From Paracoccaceae bacterium (GTDB taxonomy: Bacteria > Pseudomonadota > Alphaproteobacteria > Rhodobacterales > Rhodobacteraceae), in contig JAFWNM010000012.1 of the NCBI GenBank assembly GCA_017510335.1, positions 186,001-250,000 of the forward strand: 64,000 nucleotides of DNA. Reading direction: 5' to 3'. Both the position numbers and the translations under genes were made by a program. Below, piece by piece: positions 49,225 to 59,192 of this stretch. The notes under the pieces are model-generated. The model saw only the letters and a list, made by a program, of their open reading frames with translations. It made no database searches and was not told the DNA's origin. Position 1 is the first letter of the stretch. Every line of letters begins with the position of its first letter.

Positions 49225-52077
49225 TTATTCTGCGGCCACGCGCCCTTGCTTCAGCATGGGCGCCAGATAGCGGCCTGTATGGCTGGCGTCTACTTTGGCA
49301 ACCTGTTCGGGCGTTCCTGTCGCCACTACCTGTCCGCCGCCATCGCCGCCTTCTGGCCCTATGTCGATAATCCAGTCAGCGGTTTTCACCACATCCAGAT
49401 TGTGTTCAATCACCACAACAGTGTTGCCCTGATCCACCAGTTCATGCAGCACTTCCAGCAATTTGCGGACATCTTCGAAATGCAGGCCGGTTGTCGGCTC
49501 ATCCAGAATATACAGCGTTCGCCCTGTGGACCGACGCGAAAGTTCCTTGGCCAGCTTTACGCGCTGCGCTTCGCCGCCTGACAAGGTGGTGGCTTGTTGG
49601 CCAACCTTGATATAGCCCAGCCCAACGCGCATCAGCGCATCCATTTTGTCGCGGATGGACGGGACTGCCTGAAAGAAGCCTTGGGCTTCTTCAACTGTCA
49701 TATCAAGAACGCCAGCTATGCTTTTGCCTTTGAACAGAATTTCCAGCGTTTCGCGGTTATAGCGCGCCCCTTTGCAGGTTTCGCAGGTGACATAGACATC
49801 GGGCAGGAAGTTCATTTCGATCTTCAACACCCCATCGCCCTGACACGCTTCGCAGCGCCCGCCCTTCACGTTGAAGGAAAACCGCCCCGGTTTGTAACCG
49901 CGCGCCTTGGACTCCGGCAAACCCGCAAACCAGTCGCGGATCGGCCCGAAGGCCCCTGTATAGGTCGCTGGGTTTGACCGGGGCGTGCGCCCGATGGGGC
50001 GCTGGTCGATGTCGATCACCATGTCCAGATGCTCCAACCCCTTGATGGTTTCGCAAGGGGCGGGCGTTTGGCGTGCCCCGTTCAACCGCATGCTGGCCGT
50101 CTTGAACAAGGTTTCAATGGTCAGCGTGGATTTGCCGCCCCCAGAAACACCTGTGACGCACACGAATTTTCCCAATGGAAAATCCACAGTCACATCATGC
50201 AGGTTGTTTCCGCTGGCCTTCACCACTTTCAGCTTCTTGCCATTGCCCTTGCGCCGTGTTTTCGGAACCGTGATTTGCCGCGCGCCTGTCAGGTATTGCC
50301 CTGTCACGCTGGCAGGGTCCGCCATGATCTGTTCAGGGGTGCCCTGTGCCACCACACGCCCGCCATGCACACCCGCACCGGGGCCGAAATCCAGCACATG
50401 ATCGGCGGTGCGGATGGCTTCTTCATCATGCTCCACAACAATGACAGTATTGCCCTGATCGCGCAGGTTTCGCAGCGTCACAAGCAACCTGTCATTGTCG
50501 CGCTGGTGTAACCCGATACTGGGTTCGTCCAGCACATACAGCACCCCTGTCAAACCGCTGCCAATCTGGCTGGCCAGACGAATGCGCTGGCTCTCGCCGC
50601 CCGAAAGCGTGCCTGCATGCCGCCCCAGTGTCAGGTAATCCAGCCCCACATTCACCAGAAAACCAAGACGTTCGCGTATTTCCTTCAAGATGGCGCGGGC
50701 GATTTCATTCTTTTGTTTGCTCAGGTGGTCGGGCACACCCTCAACCCAGTCCAGCGCTTCCTTGATGGCCATCTGGGTGACCTGCCCGACATGCAAACCG
50801 CCAATCTTGACCGCCAGCGCTTCGGGTTTCAGCCGGTAGCCCCCGCAGACCCCGCAATCCCGGTGGTTCTGGTATTGCTCGAACTCTTCTCGAATCCAGT
50901 TGCTGTCCGTTTCGCGGTAGCGCCGTTCCATGTTCGGCACAACCCCCTCAAAGGCGCGGGTCACATTATAGACGCGCCCGCCTTCGTCATAACGGAAGGG
51001 CAACTCTTCGCCGTTGGACCCATATAGCAAAACCTGCTTCACATGGGCGGGCAAATCCTTCCATGGGGATTTGGCATCGAATTCATAATGTTTCGCCAGG
51101 GATTCAATCGTTTGCAAAAAGTAAGGGGATTTTCCCTTGCGCCATGGCGCAATTGCCCCGTCATACAATTTCAGCGCATGGTCGGGCACGACAAGGCGTT
51201 CGTCAAAAAACAGTTCCACCCCCAACCCGTCACAGGCAGGGCAGGCGCCGGTCGGCGCATTGTAGGAAAACAGACGCGGCTCGATTTCCGATATTGTGAA
51301 ACCGCTGACCGGGCAGGCAAATTTTTCCGAAAATGTCATGCGCGCGCCATCTTCACGCGCTTCTTCCAGAACTGCAATTCCGTCCGCCAGATCAAGCGCC
51401 GTGCGCAAACTGTCGGCCAGACGGGTTTCCATGCCGTCGCGCACCACCAAGCGGTCCACCACAACGTCAATATCATGGCGGAATTTCTTGTCCAAGGTCG
51501 GCGGCTCGTCCAGTTCGTAAAACTGCCCGTCAACCTTGACCTGCTGGAACCCCTGCTTGCGCAGTTCCAGAAACTCCTTGCGGTATTCGCCCTTGCGGTC
51601 GCGCACGATGGGGGCCAGCAAATAGGCGCGGGTGCCATCCTCCAACGCCATGATCCGGTCGACCATGTCCTGAACTTGCTGCGCTTCGATCGGCAGGCCG
51701 GTTTCGGGGCTGTAGGGGGTGCCGGCGCGCGCGAAAAGCAGGCGCATATAATCATAAATTTCGGTCACCGTGCCGACAGTAGACCGCGGGTTCTTGCTGG
51801 TTGTTTTCTGCTCAATGGAAATTGCGGGCGACAAGCCTGAAATATGGTCCATATCGGGCTTTTGCATCATGTCCAGAAACTGGCGCGCATAGGCGGACAG
51901 GCTTTCGACATAGCGCCGCTGACCTTCGGCATAGATCGTGTCAAACGCAAGCGACGATTTCCCGGACCCTGACAGACCAGTGATAACCACCAGTTGATCG
52001 CGCGGGATATCCACATCGATGTTTTTCAGGTTATGTTCGCGCGCACCGCGCACTTCGATGAATTTCTGCTCGGCCAT
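49225..52077 (-). CDS. uvrA: Excinuclease ABC subunit A
   Basis: UvrA recognises DNA damage in nucleotide excision repair together with UvrB. The 950-residue protein is full length: first ATPase with Walker [11 protein letters not shown], first zinc module (CPACDGLG...CGVCGG), first signature [16 protein letters not shown], second Walker [11 protein letters not shown], second zinc finger (CEACQGDG...CETCKG), and second signature [16 protein letters not shown] with [33 protein letters not shown] is the family start, 6 codons inside the longest frame. It is the only excision-repair gene in the window. Confidence 0.96.
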   Translation of the reverse strand: MAEQKFIEVRGAREHNLKNIDVDIPRDQLVVITGLSGSGKSSLAFDTIYAEGQRRYVESLSAYARQFLDMMQKPDMDHISGLSPAISIEQKTTSKNPRSTVGTVTEIYDYMRLLFARAGTPYSPETGLPIEAQQVQDMVDRIMALEDGTRAYLLAPIVRDRKGEYRKEFLELRKQGFQQVKVDGQFYELDEPPTLDKKFRHDIDVVVDRLVVRDGMETRLADSLRTALDLADGIAVLEEAREDGARMTFSEKFACPVSGFTISEIEPRLFSYNAPTGACPACDGLGVELFFDERLVVPDHALKLYDGAIAPWRKGKSPYFLQTIESLAKHYEFDAKSPWKDLPAHVKQVLLYGSNGEELPFRYDEGGRVYNVTRAFEGVVPNMERRYRETDSNWIREEFEQYQNHRDCGVCGGYRLKPEALAVKIGGLHVGQVTQMAIKEALDWVEGVPDHLSKQKNEIARAILKEIRERLGFLVNVGLDYLTLGRHAGTLSGGESQRIRLASQIGSGLTGVLYVLDEPSIGLHQRDNDRLLVTLRNLRDQGNTVIVVEHDEEAIRTADHVLDFGPGAGVHGGRVVAQGTPEQIMADPASVTGQYLTGARQITVPKTRRKGNGKKLKVVKASGNNLHDVTVDFPLGKFVCVTGVSGGGKSTLTIETLFKTASMRLNGARQTPAPCETIKGLEHLDMVIDIDQRPIGRTPRSNPATYTGAFGPIRDWFAGLPESKARGYKPGRFSFNVKGGRCEACQGDGVLKIEMNFLPDVYVTCETCKGARYNRETLEILFKGKSIAGVLDMTVEEAQGFFQAVPSIRDKMDALMRVGLGYIKVGQQATTLSGGEAQRVKLAKELSRRSTGRTLYILDEPTTGLHFEDVRKLLEVLHELVDQGNTVVVIEHNLDVVKTADWIIDIGPEGGDGGGQVVATGTPEQVAKVDASHTGRYLAPMLKQGRVAAE

Positions 52078-52354
52078 GTGCATCCCCAACGACACCTTGC
52101 GTTAACATAGACCTGTGGTGGACGAAGGCCAAGTATAAATATAGAACATTGCCAGAACGCGGCGGGAATTCCCTTTCACCTGGTCGTGTTGACAGACGGG
52201 TATAAAATGCCGCGCAAAAGGCTGTTAAATTTTTGATTTAATTTTAAAAAGAAGAATTTGAACAGTTAAAATAGCTTTAAGTCCTATATGAAAAGCTGTC
52301 CTTGCCCGAGGTGCTCAGAAGGGTGGGCAGAGCGCCGTTTTCAAGGACTTAAAC
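52078..52354. promoter_or_regulatory. AT-rich divergent region between uvrA and COG3904-type gene
   Basis: This 277-base gap contains a markedly AT-rich core (about 52200-52300, with runs such as TTAAATTTTTGATTTAATTT), unlike the rest of the window. It probably carries the promoters for uvrA on one side and the secreted protein on the other. AAGGAC at 52343-52348 is the ribosome site of the latter. No gene, terminator or LexA-type site is evident to me. Confidence 0.5.
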
Positions 52355-52960
52355 ATGTTTGACTCAGCTTTGTGGGGGGCTGAACAAACCCGTATTCGAA
52401 CGACACTGAATATCTGTCGGGGTTTGTTGAATGTGGCACATAACAGTGCCGCAAAACTGCTTGCTATGGTGGCAACAGTGGCCTTTTGTTCGACAGTTCT
52501 AACTGTCACTGATGCGCAGGCGCGGGTGCGATTTCCAAGCCCGGCGGGGCAGGATGCGATAATGCGCTACCTGATTCCCGCGCAAATGGCCCCGATGCGC
52601 ATTACTCTGGATCGCGGTGGTGAATTGCCGACCTATATGCGCAAGGTGGAACAGGCGCGTATTACCGGCCAACCAATCCAGATTACCGGACAGTGTATGT
52701 CGGCCTGCACGCTTTTTCTGGGCACGGAGAATGTGTGCGTGACCCGTTCTGCGCGTCTTGGCTTTCATGGGCCGTCCAACCGGGGCGTCCCGTTAAGCCC
52801 GGTGCTTTTTGAACTATGGTCGCAATATATGGCGGACCATTACCCGGAGCCGATCCGCACATGGTATCTTCGAGACGCGCGCCACAGCATAGGGCCGATG
52901 GCGTTTGTATCCGGGCAGGAACTGATTCGGCTTGGCGTTTCGGAATGTGCAACTGCCTGA
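52355..52960 (+). CDS. Secreted ClpP-fold-like (COG3904-type) protein
   Basis: A 201-residue periplasmic protein of unknown function. A signal-type helix (LLAMVATVAFCSTVLTVTDAQA, about 34-56) is preceded by an unusually long N-terminal segment, so a start at an internal ATG is possible. The mature part shows the ClpP/crotonase-like layout of COG3904: GGELPTYMRKVEQARITGQPIQITGQCMSACTLFLG, with Ser116 in the CxSAC motif, and GFHG with His138, a plausible Ser-His dyad. It may be a protease-like enzyme or a non-catalytic relative. A long terminator hairpin follows. Confidence 0.75.
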   Translation: MFDSALWGAEQTRIRTTLNICRGLLNVAHNSAAKLLAMVATVAFCSTVLTVTDAQARVRFPSPAGQDAIMRYLIPAQMAPMRITLDRGGELPTYMRKVEQARITGQPIQITGQCMSACTLFLGTENVCVTRSARLGFHGPSNRGVPLSPVLFELWSQYMADHYPEPIRTWYLRDARHSIGPMAFVSGQELIRLGVSECATA

Positions 52961-53026
52961 CCTGAACATGCGAAGGGCAGGGCACGCGCATCTTTCCTAA
53001 GGGATGGCTGTTTGTGGTCTCGTCTG

Positions 53027-53081
53027 AAGCATTTTCAAGCAAAAAGGCCATGTCTTGTGACATGGCCTTTTGAAAATGCTT
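53027..53081. terminator. Long bidirectional terminator hairpin
   Basis: Inner stem AAAAGGCCATGTC (53042-53054) pairs with its complement at 53059-53071 around a TTGT loop; an outer stem AAGCATTTTC (53027-53036) pairs with GAAAATGCTT (53072-53081). The only mismatch is a 5-base bulge at 53037-53041. It separates two convergent genes. Confidence 0.9.
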
Positions 53082-53099
53082 TTACTGCCTGGCGCGCGC

Positions 53100-53633
53100 T
53101 TAGTTCGGCGATGCCGCGGTTGGTGCGTCAGGGGCTTCAGCGGTCGGCGTTTCGGTCACAGGGGCCGGCGCAACGCCGCCAACAGCCACGGAACCTGTTT
53201 GTGTTCCTGTCGAAACTGCGGCTGCTGTTGCTGTCACTTCAGCGATGACATCGGCAGGCAGTGACGATGCCTGAACTGTCGCGGTCACTTGCTGGGCAAC
53301 TGCGGCGCGCTGCGCTGTAGGCATGGAGGTGTTTGCGACGGACAACACTTCTGCGGTCATGGCGCGCACAGTTGCCACGTTGCCACTCCGTACGGCGTTT
53401 GCTGTTGCTGCAGCAAGTGCTGTTTGAACTGCTGCAACCTGCGCGGGTGGAACGGGCAGTGCCCCCAGCGATGCGCGCAAGGTGCGCAATGCGGCAACAC
53501 AATCCCCGGAGGACCCGGTGTTGCAGGCTGATTCCACGATTTGTGCCAGATCTGCGACCTGTGCAGACGCGGTTACGGGGGCAGAAACTGCCAGTGCGGT
53601 TCCTAACAGGACAGAATATGTAAACTTGCGCAT
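53100..53633 (-). CDS. Small Ala/Val-rich secreted protein
   Basis: A 177-residue exported protein. The signal peptide is MRKFTYSVLLGTALAVSAPVTASAQ, and AAGGAG sits at the right distance before the ATG, which fixes the start well inside the longest open frame. The mature part has two cysteines (ESACNTGSSGDC, probably a disulfide), then a long Ala/Val/Thr-rich helical region and a Pro/Thr/Ala-rich C-terminus (VTETPTAEAPDAPTAASPN). Function is unknown. It is not part of the polysaccharide operon that starts on the opposite strand. Confidence 0.78.
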   Translation of the reverse strand: MRKFTYSVLLGTALAVSAPVTASAQVADLAQIVESACNTGSSGDCVAALRTLRASLGALPVPPAQVAAVQTALAAATANAVRSGNVATVRAMTAEVLSVANTSMPTAQRAAVAQQVTATVQASSLPADVIAEVTATAAAVSTGTQTGSVAVGGVAPAPVTETPTAEAPDAPTAASPN

Positions 53634-53979
53634 AACTTTGCTCCTTATAAAGCTTTGATTAATGAATATACCACAGCACCGACGAGTGCAATCGCTTTTG
53701 GTCCTGTATAGCCCGTGTGTGCGCGGCGAGGGGCAAAATGTGTCTTTCAACTGCTGGATGATTAAAAATAAGTCGAAATTGTCCGAAAATTCCCCAATAC
53801 ACACACCAACACGTGATCTTATGCTGTTCAAATAGGCGTCACTCGCCTTGACTCGCAGGATGCTGCACGCCAAGTGTTCGGATAAAGTCGCTTTTGAGCA
53901 TTGCGGATTAAACTACAAAATTGCGTGAGCGATCACAAGCCATGCGTTTGTTCATTGGGAAACAAGAAAGGTTGCGCTG
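53634..53979. other. Divergent intergenic region before the polysaccharide operon
   Basis: A 346-base gap between the small secreted protein gene (minus) and the first gene of the polysaccharide operon (plus). It is somewhat AT-rich around 53760-53810 and must contain promoters for both sides. I see no ORF, repeat or clear operator; the ribosome site AAGAAAGG (53964-53971) precedes the next gene. Confidence 0.5.
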
Positions 53980-54663
53980 TTGGTTCGGATTTCGTTCGCA
54001 GTATTTTCAGTGATTCTAATGATTTGGGCCGTCTATCACGCGCGCGCGGAATTTGTCGCAAGTCAGGAAAGACAGATGACCCAGGCTGCCTTCGCGGTCA
54101 GGTTGATGAACCAGAGTGACGACGCGCCCATCACGCTTGTGGCTGCAAATGCCGCACTTAGCCAGCGCGAACAGATGACCATGTGTTTTGATAGCCAGAT
54201 TTACGGCGTTTACGCGGCGCTGCCAGCAGGAACGCGCCGGTCCATGGCGGAACTGTGCCTGGAGCGCGCGCAAGACATCTTGCGGGCTGCACCGACGCGG
54301 TCGGTCGCCCATATGGCGGCTGCAGTGTCCCTGTGGCGTCTGGGTGAACCAGAAGCCGCAACGCAGGCGTTGCAACGCGCGCAAGACACTGGACTGTTTG
54401 AAGGTTGGCTGTCGTCGCGGCGTTTGCAGCTTGCAGTCTCCATGGCGTTTGAGGAGGCTGCTTCACTGGAACCAAAAGACGATATTCTGGTTGTTGCAGT
54501 GCCGGAATTTGAAACTCTGCTCAGTTCGGGGCCTTTGACGGATGATCTGGTTGAAATATACCAGTCCCATCCGCGCGCCAGAGAATGGTTCATCCAAACG
54601 CTGGAAACCCTTCCGGCGCAACAGCAACAACGGTTCATAGTTCGGCTTCGTGCAGCTGGTTAA
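53980..54663 (+). CDS. Membrane-anchored TPR-like protein of polysaccharide operon
   Basis: A 227-residue protein with one N-terminal membrane helix (VRISFAVFSVILMIWAVYHARAEF) and a helical periplasmic body; LERAQDILRAAPTRSVAHMAAAVSLWRLGEPEAATQALQRAQDTGLFEGWL is like a tetratricopeptide pair. I do not recognise a named family. TTG 53980 is the probable start, preceded by AAGAAAGG. It lies 29 bases before the Wzy/ligase-like gene in the same direction, so it probably assists polymerisation or export. Confidence 0.7.
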   Translation: MVRISFAVFSVILMIWAVYHARAEFVASQERQMTQAAFAVRLMNQSDDAPITLVAANAALSQREQMTMCFDSQIYGVYAALPAGTRRSMAELCLERAQDILRAAPTRSVAHMAAAVSLWRLGEPEAATQALQRAQDTGLFEGWLSSRRLQLAVSMAFEEAASLEPKDDILVVAVPEFETLLSSGPLTDDLVEIYQSHPRAREWFIQTLETLPAQQQQRFIVRLRAAG

Positions 54664-54692
54664 GGTTATGGTTCTGTCCCGGGGGACGCGTA

Positions 54693-56183
54693 ATGATTGA
54701 TTTCGACAAACGGCGGTCCACCGCATCCGAGCGCATTGCCAATCGCGCAGAAGCGGCCAGACAGGAAGACAGCCTGACCATGGAATTCGAGGAAATCGCC
54801 CTTCAGCATTCCAACGGGGACCGTGCGGTGCACGGGACCGCTGGTCGGCGCATCAACGACGTTGCAGGCTGGGCCTTGATTGTCTTTCTGGCAATTGCGC
54901 CTATTCCGCTTGCATCGGCGCGGCCGGTATTCTGGCTGGCGTGGTCTGTTTTGCTGTTTCTGACACTCGCATGTTATATGCTGGCCATGCAGCTTGCAGA
55001 ACCGGGGCGCAAGCTGGCGGTGCTGCAGGTCTGGCCGTTGCTTGGCGCGGCCGCGCTGCTGCCGGTCGCGGGGGGTGTGCAATACTTCCTTGCCATGTCC
55101 GGGGCGCGCACCGAATTTGCGGGCCACGCTGTGCCCTTGGGCAGCATCGTGCCCGAAGCGACCTTGATTGCGGTGATCCGCCTGCTTGGATTGCTGGCGC
55201 TTTTCATTCTTGCCTATGAAGTGTCGACGCGCGCACAGCGCGTTTCACGCATGGCGTGGGCCTTGTTCGCAATCATTCTGGCGCATGGGCTTTGGGCCAT
55301 TATTGCGCTGATATTTCTGGATGATTTCGTCATCTGGGGTGAAAAAATCGCCTATGAGGGGGTGGCCACCGGCACTTTCGTAAACCGCAATTCCTTCGCC
55401 ACGTTCATGGGTATGGGGCTGGTTGCCGGGGTCTGCCTGATCATGGAGCGCGCGCATCGGCCGCATGTCCGCCACCCCAGCGGCAGCACATGGCTTAGCG
55501 AAACCAATATCGAACTGGCCGCGCTATGGGGGGCTGTGGCAATCATTGCGCTGGCGCTGGTTCTGACCCAGTCCCGGATGGGGGTTTTCGCCGGTTTCGT
55601 GGCGGCATGGTGCGGTTATATCGTCATGAGCCTGAAATATCATGATAGCATTTCAAGGGTCATCTTGCGCGGGGCGGCGTTGTCGCTGGCGGGGGGGGTG
55701 GTCTTCCTGACCAGTTTCCAGACGGGTGTGCTTGAACGCGGTGTTCTTGTCAGCACTGCCTCGGATGTCCGCACGGACCTGTATCTGCAGGTTCTTTCAA
55801 TGATTCGCGAAGCACCTTTTGGGGGCACCGGGCTGGACAGTTTCGCCGCTGCGTATGAGTTGGTGCACCGCCCGCCGGTGTCCAGTGCGCTGATATGGGA
55901 TCTGGCGCATTCCACCTATCTGACGTGGTGGCAGGAAGCCGGTCTCATCATCGGAAGCCTGCCCATCGTTATTTTGTGTGCTGCTGCAGTCAGCCTTGTC
56001 AGGACAATCCGGCGGCGGCGCACGAATTATGTGGCCCCTGCGATTGGCCTTGCCGCGATCGTGCTGGTCGCGCTTCATTCGCTTGTGGATTTCAGCATGG
56101 AAATACAGGCCAATGCGATGGTATTTACCGTTATTCTGGGCATGGCGCTTGGGCGTTTGCGCCGCAAAGAAGACAGGTCCTGA
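54693..56183 (+). CDS. O-antigen polymerase/ligase-like membrane protein (Wzy/WaaL type)
   Basis: A 496-residue polytopic membrane protein. After a 60-residue cytoplasmic N-terminus it has about 10-12 membrane helices (WALIVFLAIAPIPLASARPVFWLAWSVLLFLTLACYML...) and the Wzy_C/O-antigen ligase type loop: GTFVNRNSFATFMGMGLVAGVCLIME (about 218-243) and TQSRMGVFAGFVAAW, then a large periplasmic region (GTGLDSFAAAYELVHRPPVSSALIWDLAHSTYLTWWQEAGL). It would polymerise or transfer polysaccharide repeat units. Its stop overlaps the phosphatase start (TGATG). Confidence 0.87.
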   Translation: MIDFDKRRSTASERIANRAEAARQEDSLTMEFEEIALQHSNGDRAVHGTAGRRINDVAGWALIVFLAIAPIPLASARPVFWLAWSVLLFLTLACYMLAMQLAEPGRKLAVLQVWPLLGAAALLPVAGGVQYFLAMSGARTEFAGHAVPLGSIVPEATLIAVIRLLGLLALFILAYEVSTRAQRVSRMAWALFAIILAHGLWAIIALIFLDDFVIWGEKIAYEGVATGTFVNRNSFATFMGMGLVAGVCLIMERAHRPHVRHPSGSTWLSETNIELAALWGAVAIIALALVLTQSRMGVFAGFVAAWCGYIVMSLKYHDSISRVILRGAALSLAGGVVFLTSFQTGVLERGVLVSTASDVRTDLYLQVLSMIREAPFGGTGLDSFAAAYELVHRPPVSSALIWDLAHSTYLTWWQEAGLIIGSLPIVILCAAAVSLVRTIRRRRTNYVAPAIGLAAIVLVALHSLVDFSMEIQANAMVFTVILGMALGRLRRKEDRS

Positions 56184-57016
56184 TGGCTGGATTTCTGAAG
56201 GGGGTATTCGGACAGCGGCGCACGGCCGCATCGTCTGATCCTGACAGGGGGGCAGTGACGGGCACGGCGCCGCGGATTTTATCGTTAAAGCAAATGCCTG
56301 CCGCAGTTTACGCTATTGGCGATGCGCACGGGTGCAATGCACTGTATCGCAAACTGGAACATGACATCGTAAACGATGCCGAGGCGTCAGGCATCACAGG
56401 CCCGAAGCTGATTGTCGTTTTGGGGGATTTCGTTGATCGCGGGCCAGACAGCGCGGGGTTGTTGCGCCACCTGCTGGACCCGCCCCCCCCCGGTTTCCAG
56501 CGAGTTGTGTTGCGCGGAAACCACGAAGACATGATGCTGGCCTTTTTGCAAGACCCGGCCCCTGCGCGCCAGTGGTTGCACTTCGGCGGGACCGAAACGC
56601 TTGTGTCCTATGGCATGCATCCGGACCCCGAACATGGTTTTGCACGGCCTGTGCGACATTTGAAACAAATGCTTGATGCGACGATACCCGCAGCACATCG
56701 CGAGTTTTTGACGAAACTGCCCTATGGCCTGTCAGTGGGGGGGTATTTCCTGTGCCATGCGGGCATTGATCCGGCGCGCAGCCTTGCGCACCAGCGCCCC
56801 GAAGATCTGCTTTGGGGGGGCGGGGACAAAATCGATGCGGCCGCAGGCACCTTCCCTGTCATTGTTCATGGCCATGTCATCACTGAAGATGTGCTTTTGA
56901 CTTCAAAACGCATAAACGTTGATACGGGTGCTTATGAAAGTGGCAAATTGTCCGCAGTGCGGCTGGTAGAGGATATGCCGCCAATTGTGCTTTCCGTCGG
57001 GGGCATTCCTGTTTAG
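56183..57016 (+). CDS. PPP-type metallophosphatase (calcineurin-like)
   Basis: A 277-residue phosphatase of the calcineurin-like superfamily, similar to bacterial Ser/Thr PPP enzymes. The metal and catalytic motifs are all present: GDAHG (about 47-51), GDFVDRGPDS (about 81-90), RGNHEDMM (about 113-120), HAGI (about 198-201) and VHGHV (about 233-237). ATG 56183 overlaps the polymerase stop. A phosphatase sits directly before the BY-kinase gene, where a Wzb-type tyrosine phosphatase would be expected. Its substrate (BY-kinase or another protein) is inference. The longest frame from 55895 lies inside the polymerase gene and is not used. Confidence 0.87.
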   Translation: MAGFLKGVFGQRRTAASSDPDRGAVTGTAPRILSLKQMPAAVYAIGDAHGCNALYRKLEHDIVNDAEASGITGPKLIVVLGDFVDRGPDSAGLLRHLLDPPPPGFQRVVLRGNHEDMMLAFLQDPAPARQWLHFGGTETLVSYGMHPDPEHGFARPVRHLKQMLDATIPAAHREFLTKLPYGLSVGGYFLCHAGIDPARSLAHQRPEDLLWGGGDKIDAAAGTFPVIVHGHVITEDVLLTSKRINVDTGAYESGKLSAVRLVEDMPPIVLSVGGIPV

Positions 57017-57053
57017 AGAGTGAGTGCAAAGAAATTCATTGAGGCCAGACGAA

Positions 57054-59192
57054 ATGAAGACGGTTCGCGAAAGCCAGTTTGAGAATATGGAAGTTGAAGA
57101 CACGATCGATCTGCGGGCGATCATTTCCATGTTGCGGCGACGTTTGAAAATTATTCTTTTTTCCGTTGCCATTATCATGAGTGTGGCTTTCATCTATCTG
57201 GCCCAGACAACGCCCCTATACACATCGCGGGCACTGGTTCTGGTGGATACTGCGCAAAAGAACCTTCTGCAGCCCGGTCCGGAAGGGGGGCAGAACGCTT
57301 CGCTGGCGTCGTCAATCATCGAAAGCGAAGTTGAGTTGCTGCGCTCTGATACAGTGCTTCTGGAACTGATATCTGCAAGCAGCTTGATGCAGGACCCCGA
57401 ATTCGGTCCATCGCTGTCCCTTACGGACAAGGTGCGGCAGGCAGTGGGAATGGGCGTCACAGAACGCTCTGGCGACGCGCTTTTGAATTCCACCTTGTCA
57501 AAGCTGCGCGCAGCGGTATCTGTGCGCCGGCGGGGGCTTACAAACCTTATTGAGGTGTCCATCACATCTGCGAATCCGCAGCGTGCGGCTGATTTGGCCA
57601 ACACCTTGATCGAAGTGTATATTGACCTTCAGGTGGCTGCGAAATCCGAAGGGTACCTGACCGCGACTTCGGTTCTGAGCCGTCAGATGGATTCCGCCGA
57701 AGCAGCGCTTGCGCGGTCCGATCAGGCGCTTGCCGATTTCATTGATACCAATATTGACGCGCTGGAACGCGAAAGCGGTTCTGCATCCGTCGCGCGTTTG
57801 CGCCAGCGGCTGGAAGACCTGAACTCCAGCCGGCTGGAAGCGCAAACCCAGATCGAAGCCAGCACACTTGCGCTGGAACGGCAGGATTGGTCCACCCTTG
57901 CCTCCCAACTGGAGGCCGAGGGCCTGAGCGCGCTGGAAACCCAGCGTCAAGCGCTTGCCAGCCGACTGGGCGAGGTTCAGGATGGCAGCCCCATAGCCGT
58001 TAACCTGCGCTTGAGTCTGGACAACATAGAGCGCCAGCTTGAACAGCAGGGGCGCTTCGCTGTCGCATCTTTGCAAGAGGAAACACAAAGCTTTCAGCGT
58101 GACGCCGAAGAAGTGCGCGAAAACATCCGGCGCGAATTGCTGGGCGGCGAGCTTTCGGCTGAAACCCTGTCGCGGATTTACGGATTGCAACAGGAAGCCG
58201 CAATTGCACAACGGCAGTATAACACGTTGCTGAACCGTATTCGTGAACTGGAAACCCAGGCCATGGTGCAGATTGCCGATTCGCGCATGGCGTCTGCTGC
58301 AATCGCGCCGAATCGCAAGTCCTTTCCCAACACACGCCTTGTTCTGGCGGCCGCTTTCGTGGTGTCGCTGGGGCTTGGGGTCGGCCTTGCCTTTTTAAGC
58401 GAATTTTATTTCGGTGGCGTCAATTCGTCTACGCAATTGTCGAATGTGACAGGGGCGCGCGTTGGGGCTGTCGTGCCCAGAATCTCGCAATCCGGTGACC
58501 AATTGTCGGTTGCGGATATTATCGCAGAAGCGCCGATGTCACAATTTCCCGAAGCGATGCGCCGTTTGCGGGCCAATATCGAACGGTTTTCCCCTGCACC
58601 CAAACGCGGCGTTCCTGTCATCATGGTCACATCTGCCGTTCCCGCCGAAGGGAAATCCGTTCTGGCACTGTCACTGGCGCGGACCTTGGCTGCGGCGGGA
58701 AAGCGCACATTGCTGATCGACGCGGACATGCGCAAGCCGTCGATGCACAAGTTGACCGGGGTGGAGTTGTCGTCGGGGTTGTATGAATTCCTGGTATCCG
58801 GTCAGGAAAGTGAAGCTGCGGCCGATTGTTATGATTTTGACCCGCGCAGCGATGTAGGCATCATCTTCGGGCGCGAAAGGTCCGGCCAGCCCACTGACCA
58901 GTTGGTTCAGTCCGAAGCGTTCCGTGCTGTCATCGATGATGGGTGCAAGCGTTTTGATGTGGTTATCATCGATACACCGCCGCTTATTCCTGTGGTGGAT
59001 GCGCGCTATATCGCCATGCAATCGGATTGCGCGATTTTCTGTGTGCGTGCTGGCGAAACGAGTCAGTCAGATGTCCGCTTCGCCCATGAGCAGCTGGTCG
59101 ACTACATGAGCGAGGACGCCGCCGTGCTGGCGGTGCTGAACTTCCATGTCGGTCAGGAAAGCGACACGCGCTATTCGGGTTATTATTACTGA
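57054..59192 (+). CDS. Polysaccharide co-polymerase/BY-kinase (Wzc/ExoP type)
   Basis: A 712-residue inner-membrane protein controlling polysaccharide chain length. Wzz domain with first membrane helix near residue 37 (IILFSVAIIMSVAFIYLAQTTPLYTS), a long periplasmic coiled coil (about 190-400) and second helix (LVLAAAFVVSLGLGVGLAFL), then a cytoplasmic BY-kinase: Walker A AVPAEGKSVLALSLA (Lys534), A-prime LLIDADMRKPS, Walker B FDVVIIDTPPL. It ends with a tyrosine cluster, SGYYY, the autophosphorylation tail. ATG 57054 with GAGG 9 bases upstream is chosen over GTG 57024. It follows the phosphatase by 37 bases. Confidence 0.93.
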   Translation: MKTVRESQFENMEVEDTIDLRAIISMLRRRLKIILFSVAIIMSVAFIYLAQTTPLYTSRALVLVDTAQKNLLQPGPEGGQNASLASSIIESEVELLRSDTVLLELISASSLMQDPEFGPSLSLTDKVRQAVGMGVTERSGDALLNSTLSKLRAAVSVRRRGLTNLIEVSITSANPQRAADLANTLIEVYIDLQVAAKSEGYLTATSVLSRQMDSAEAALARSDQALADFIDTNIDALERESGSASVARLRQRLEDLNSSRLEAQTQIEASTLALERQDWSTLASQLEAEGLSALETQRQALASRLGEVQDGSPIAVNLRLSLDNIERQLEQQGRFAVASLQEETQSFQRDAEEVRENIRRELLGGELSAETLSRIYGLQQEAAIAQRQYNTLLNRIRELETQAMVQIADSRMASAAIAPNRKSFPNTRLVLAAAFVVSLGLGVGLAFLSEFYFGGVNSSTQLSNVTGARVGAVVPRISQSGDQLSVADIIAEAPMSQFPEAMRRLRANIERFSPAPKRGVPVIMVTSAVPAEGKSVLALSLARTLAAAGKRTLLIDADMRKPSMHKLTGVELSSGLYEFLVSGQESEAAADCYDFDPRSDVGIIFGRERSGQPTDQLVQSEAFRAVIDDGCKRFDVVIIDTPPLIPVVDARYIAMQSDCAIFCVRAGETSQSDVRFAHEQLVDYMSEDAAVLAVLNFHVGQESDTRYSGYYY

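Noticed and set aside
57024-57053. GTG start 10 codons upstream for the BY-kinase
   Set aside because: ATG 57054 has a better spaced GAGG site and the extra residues add nothing recognisable.
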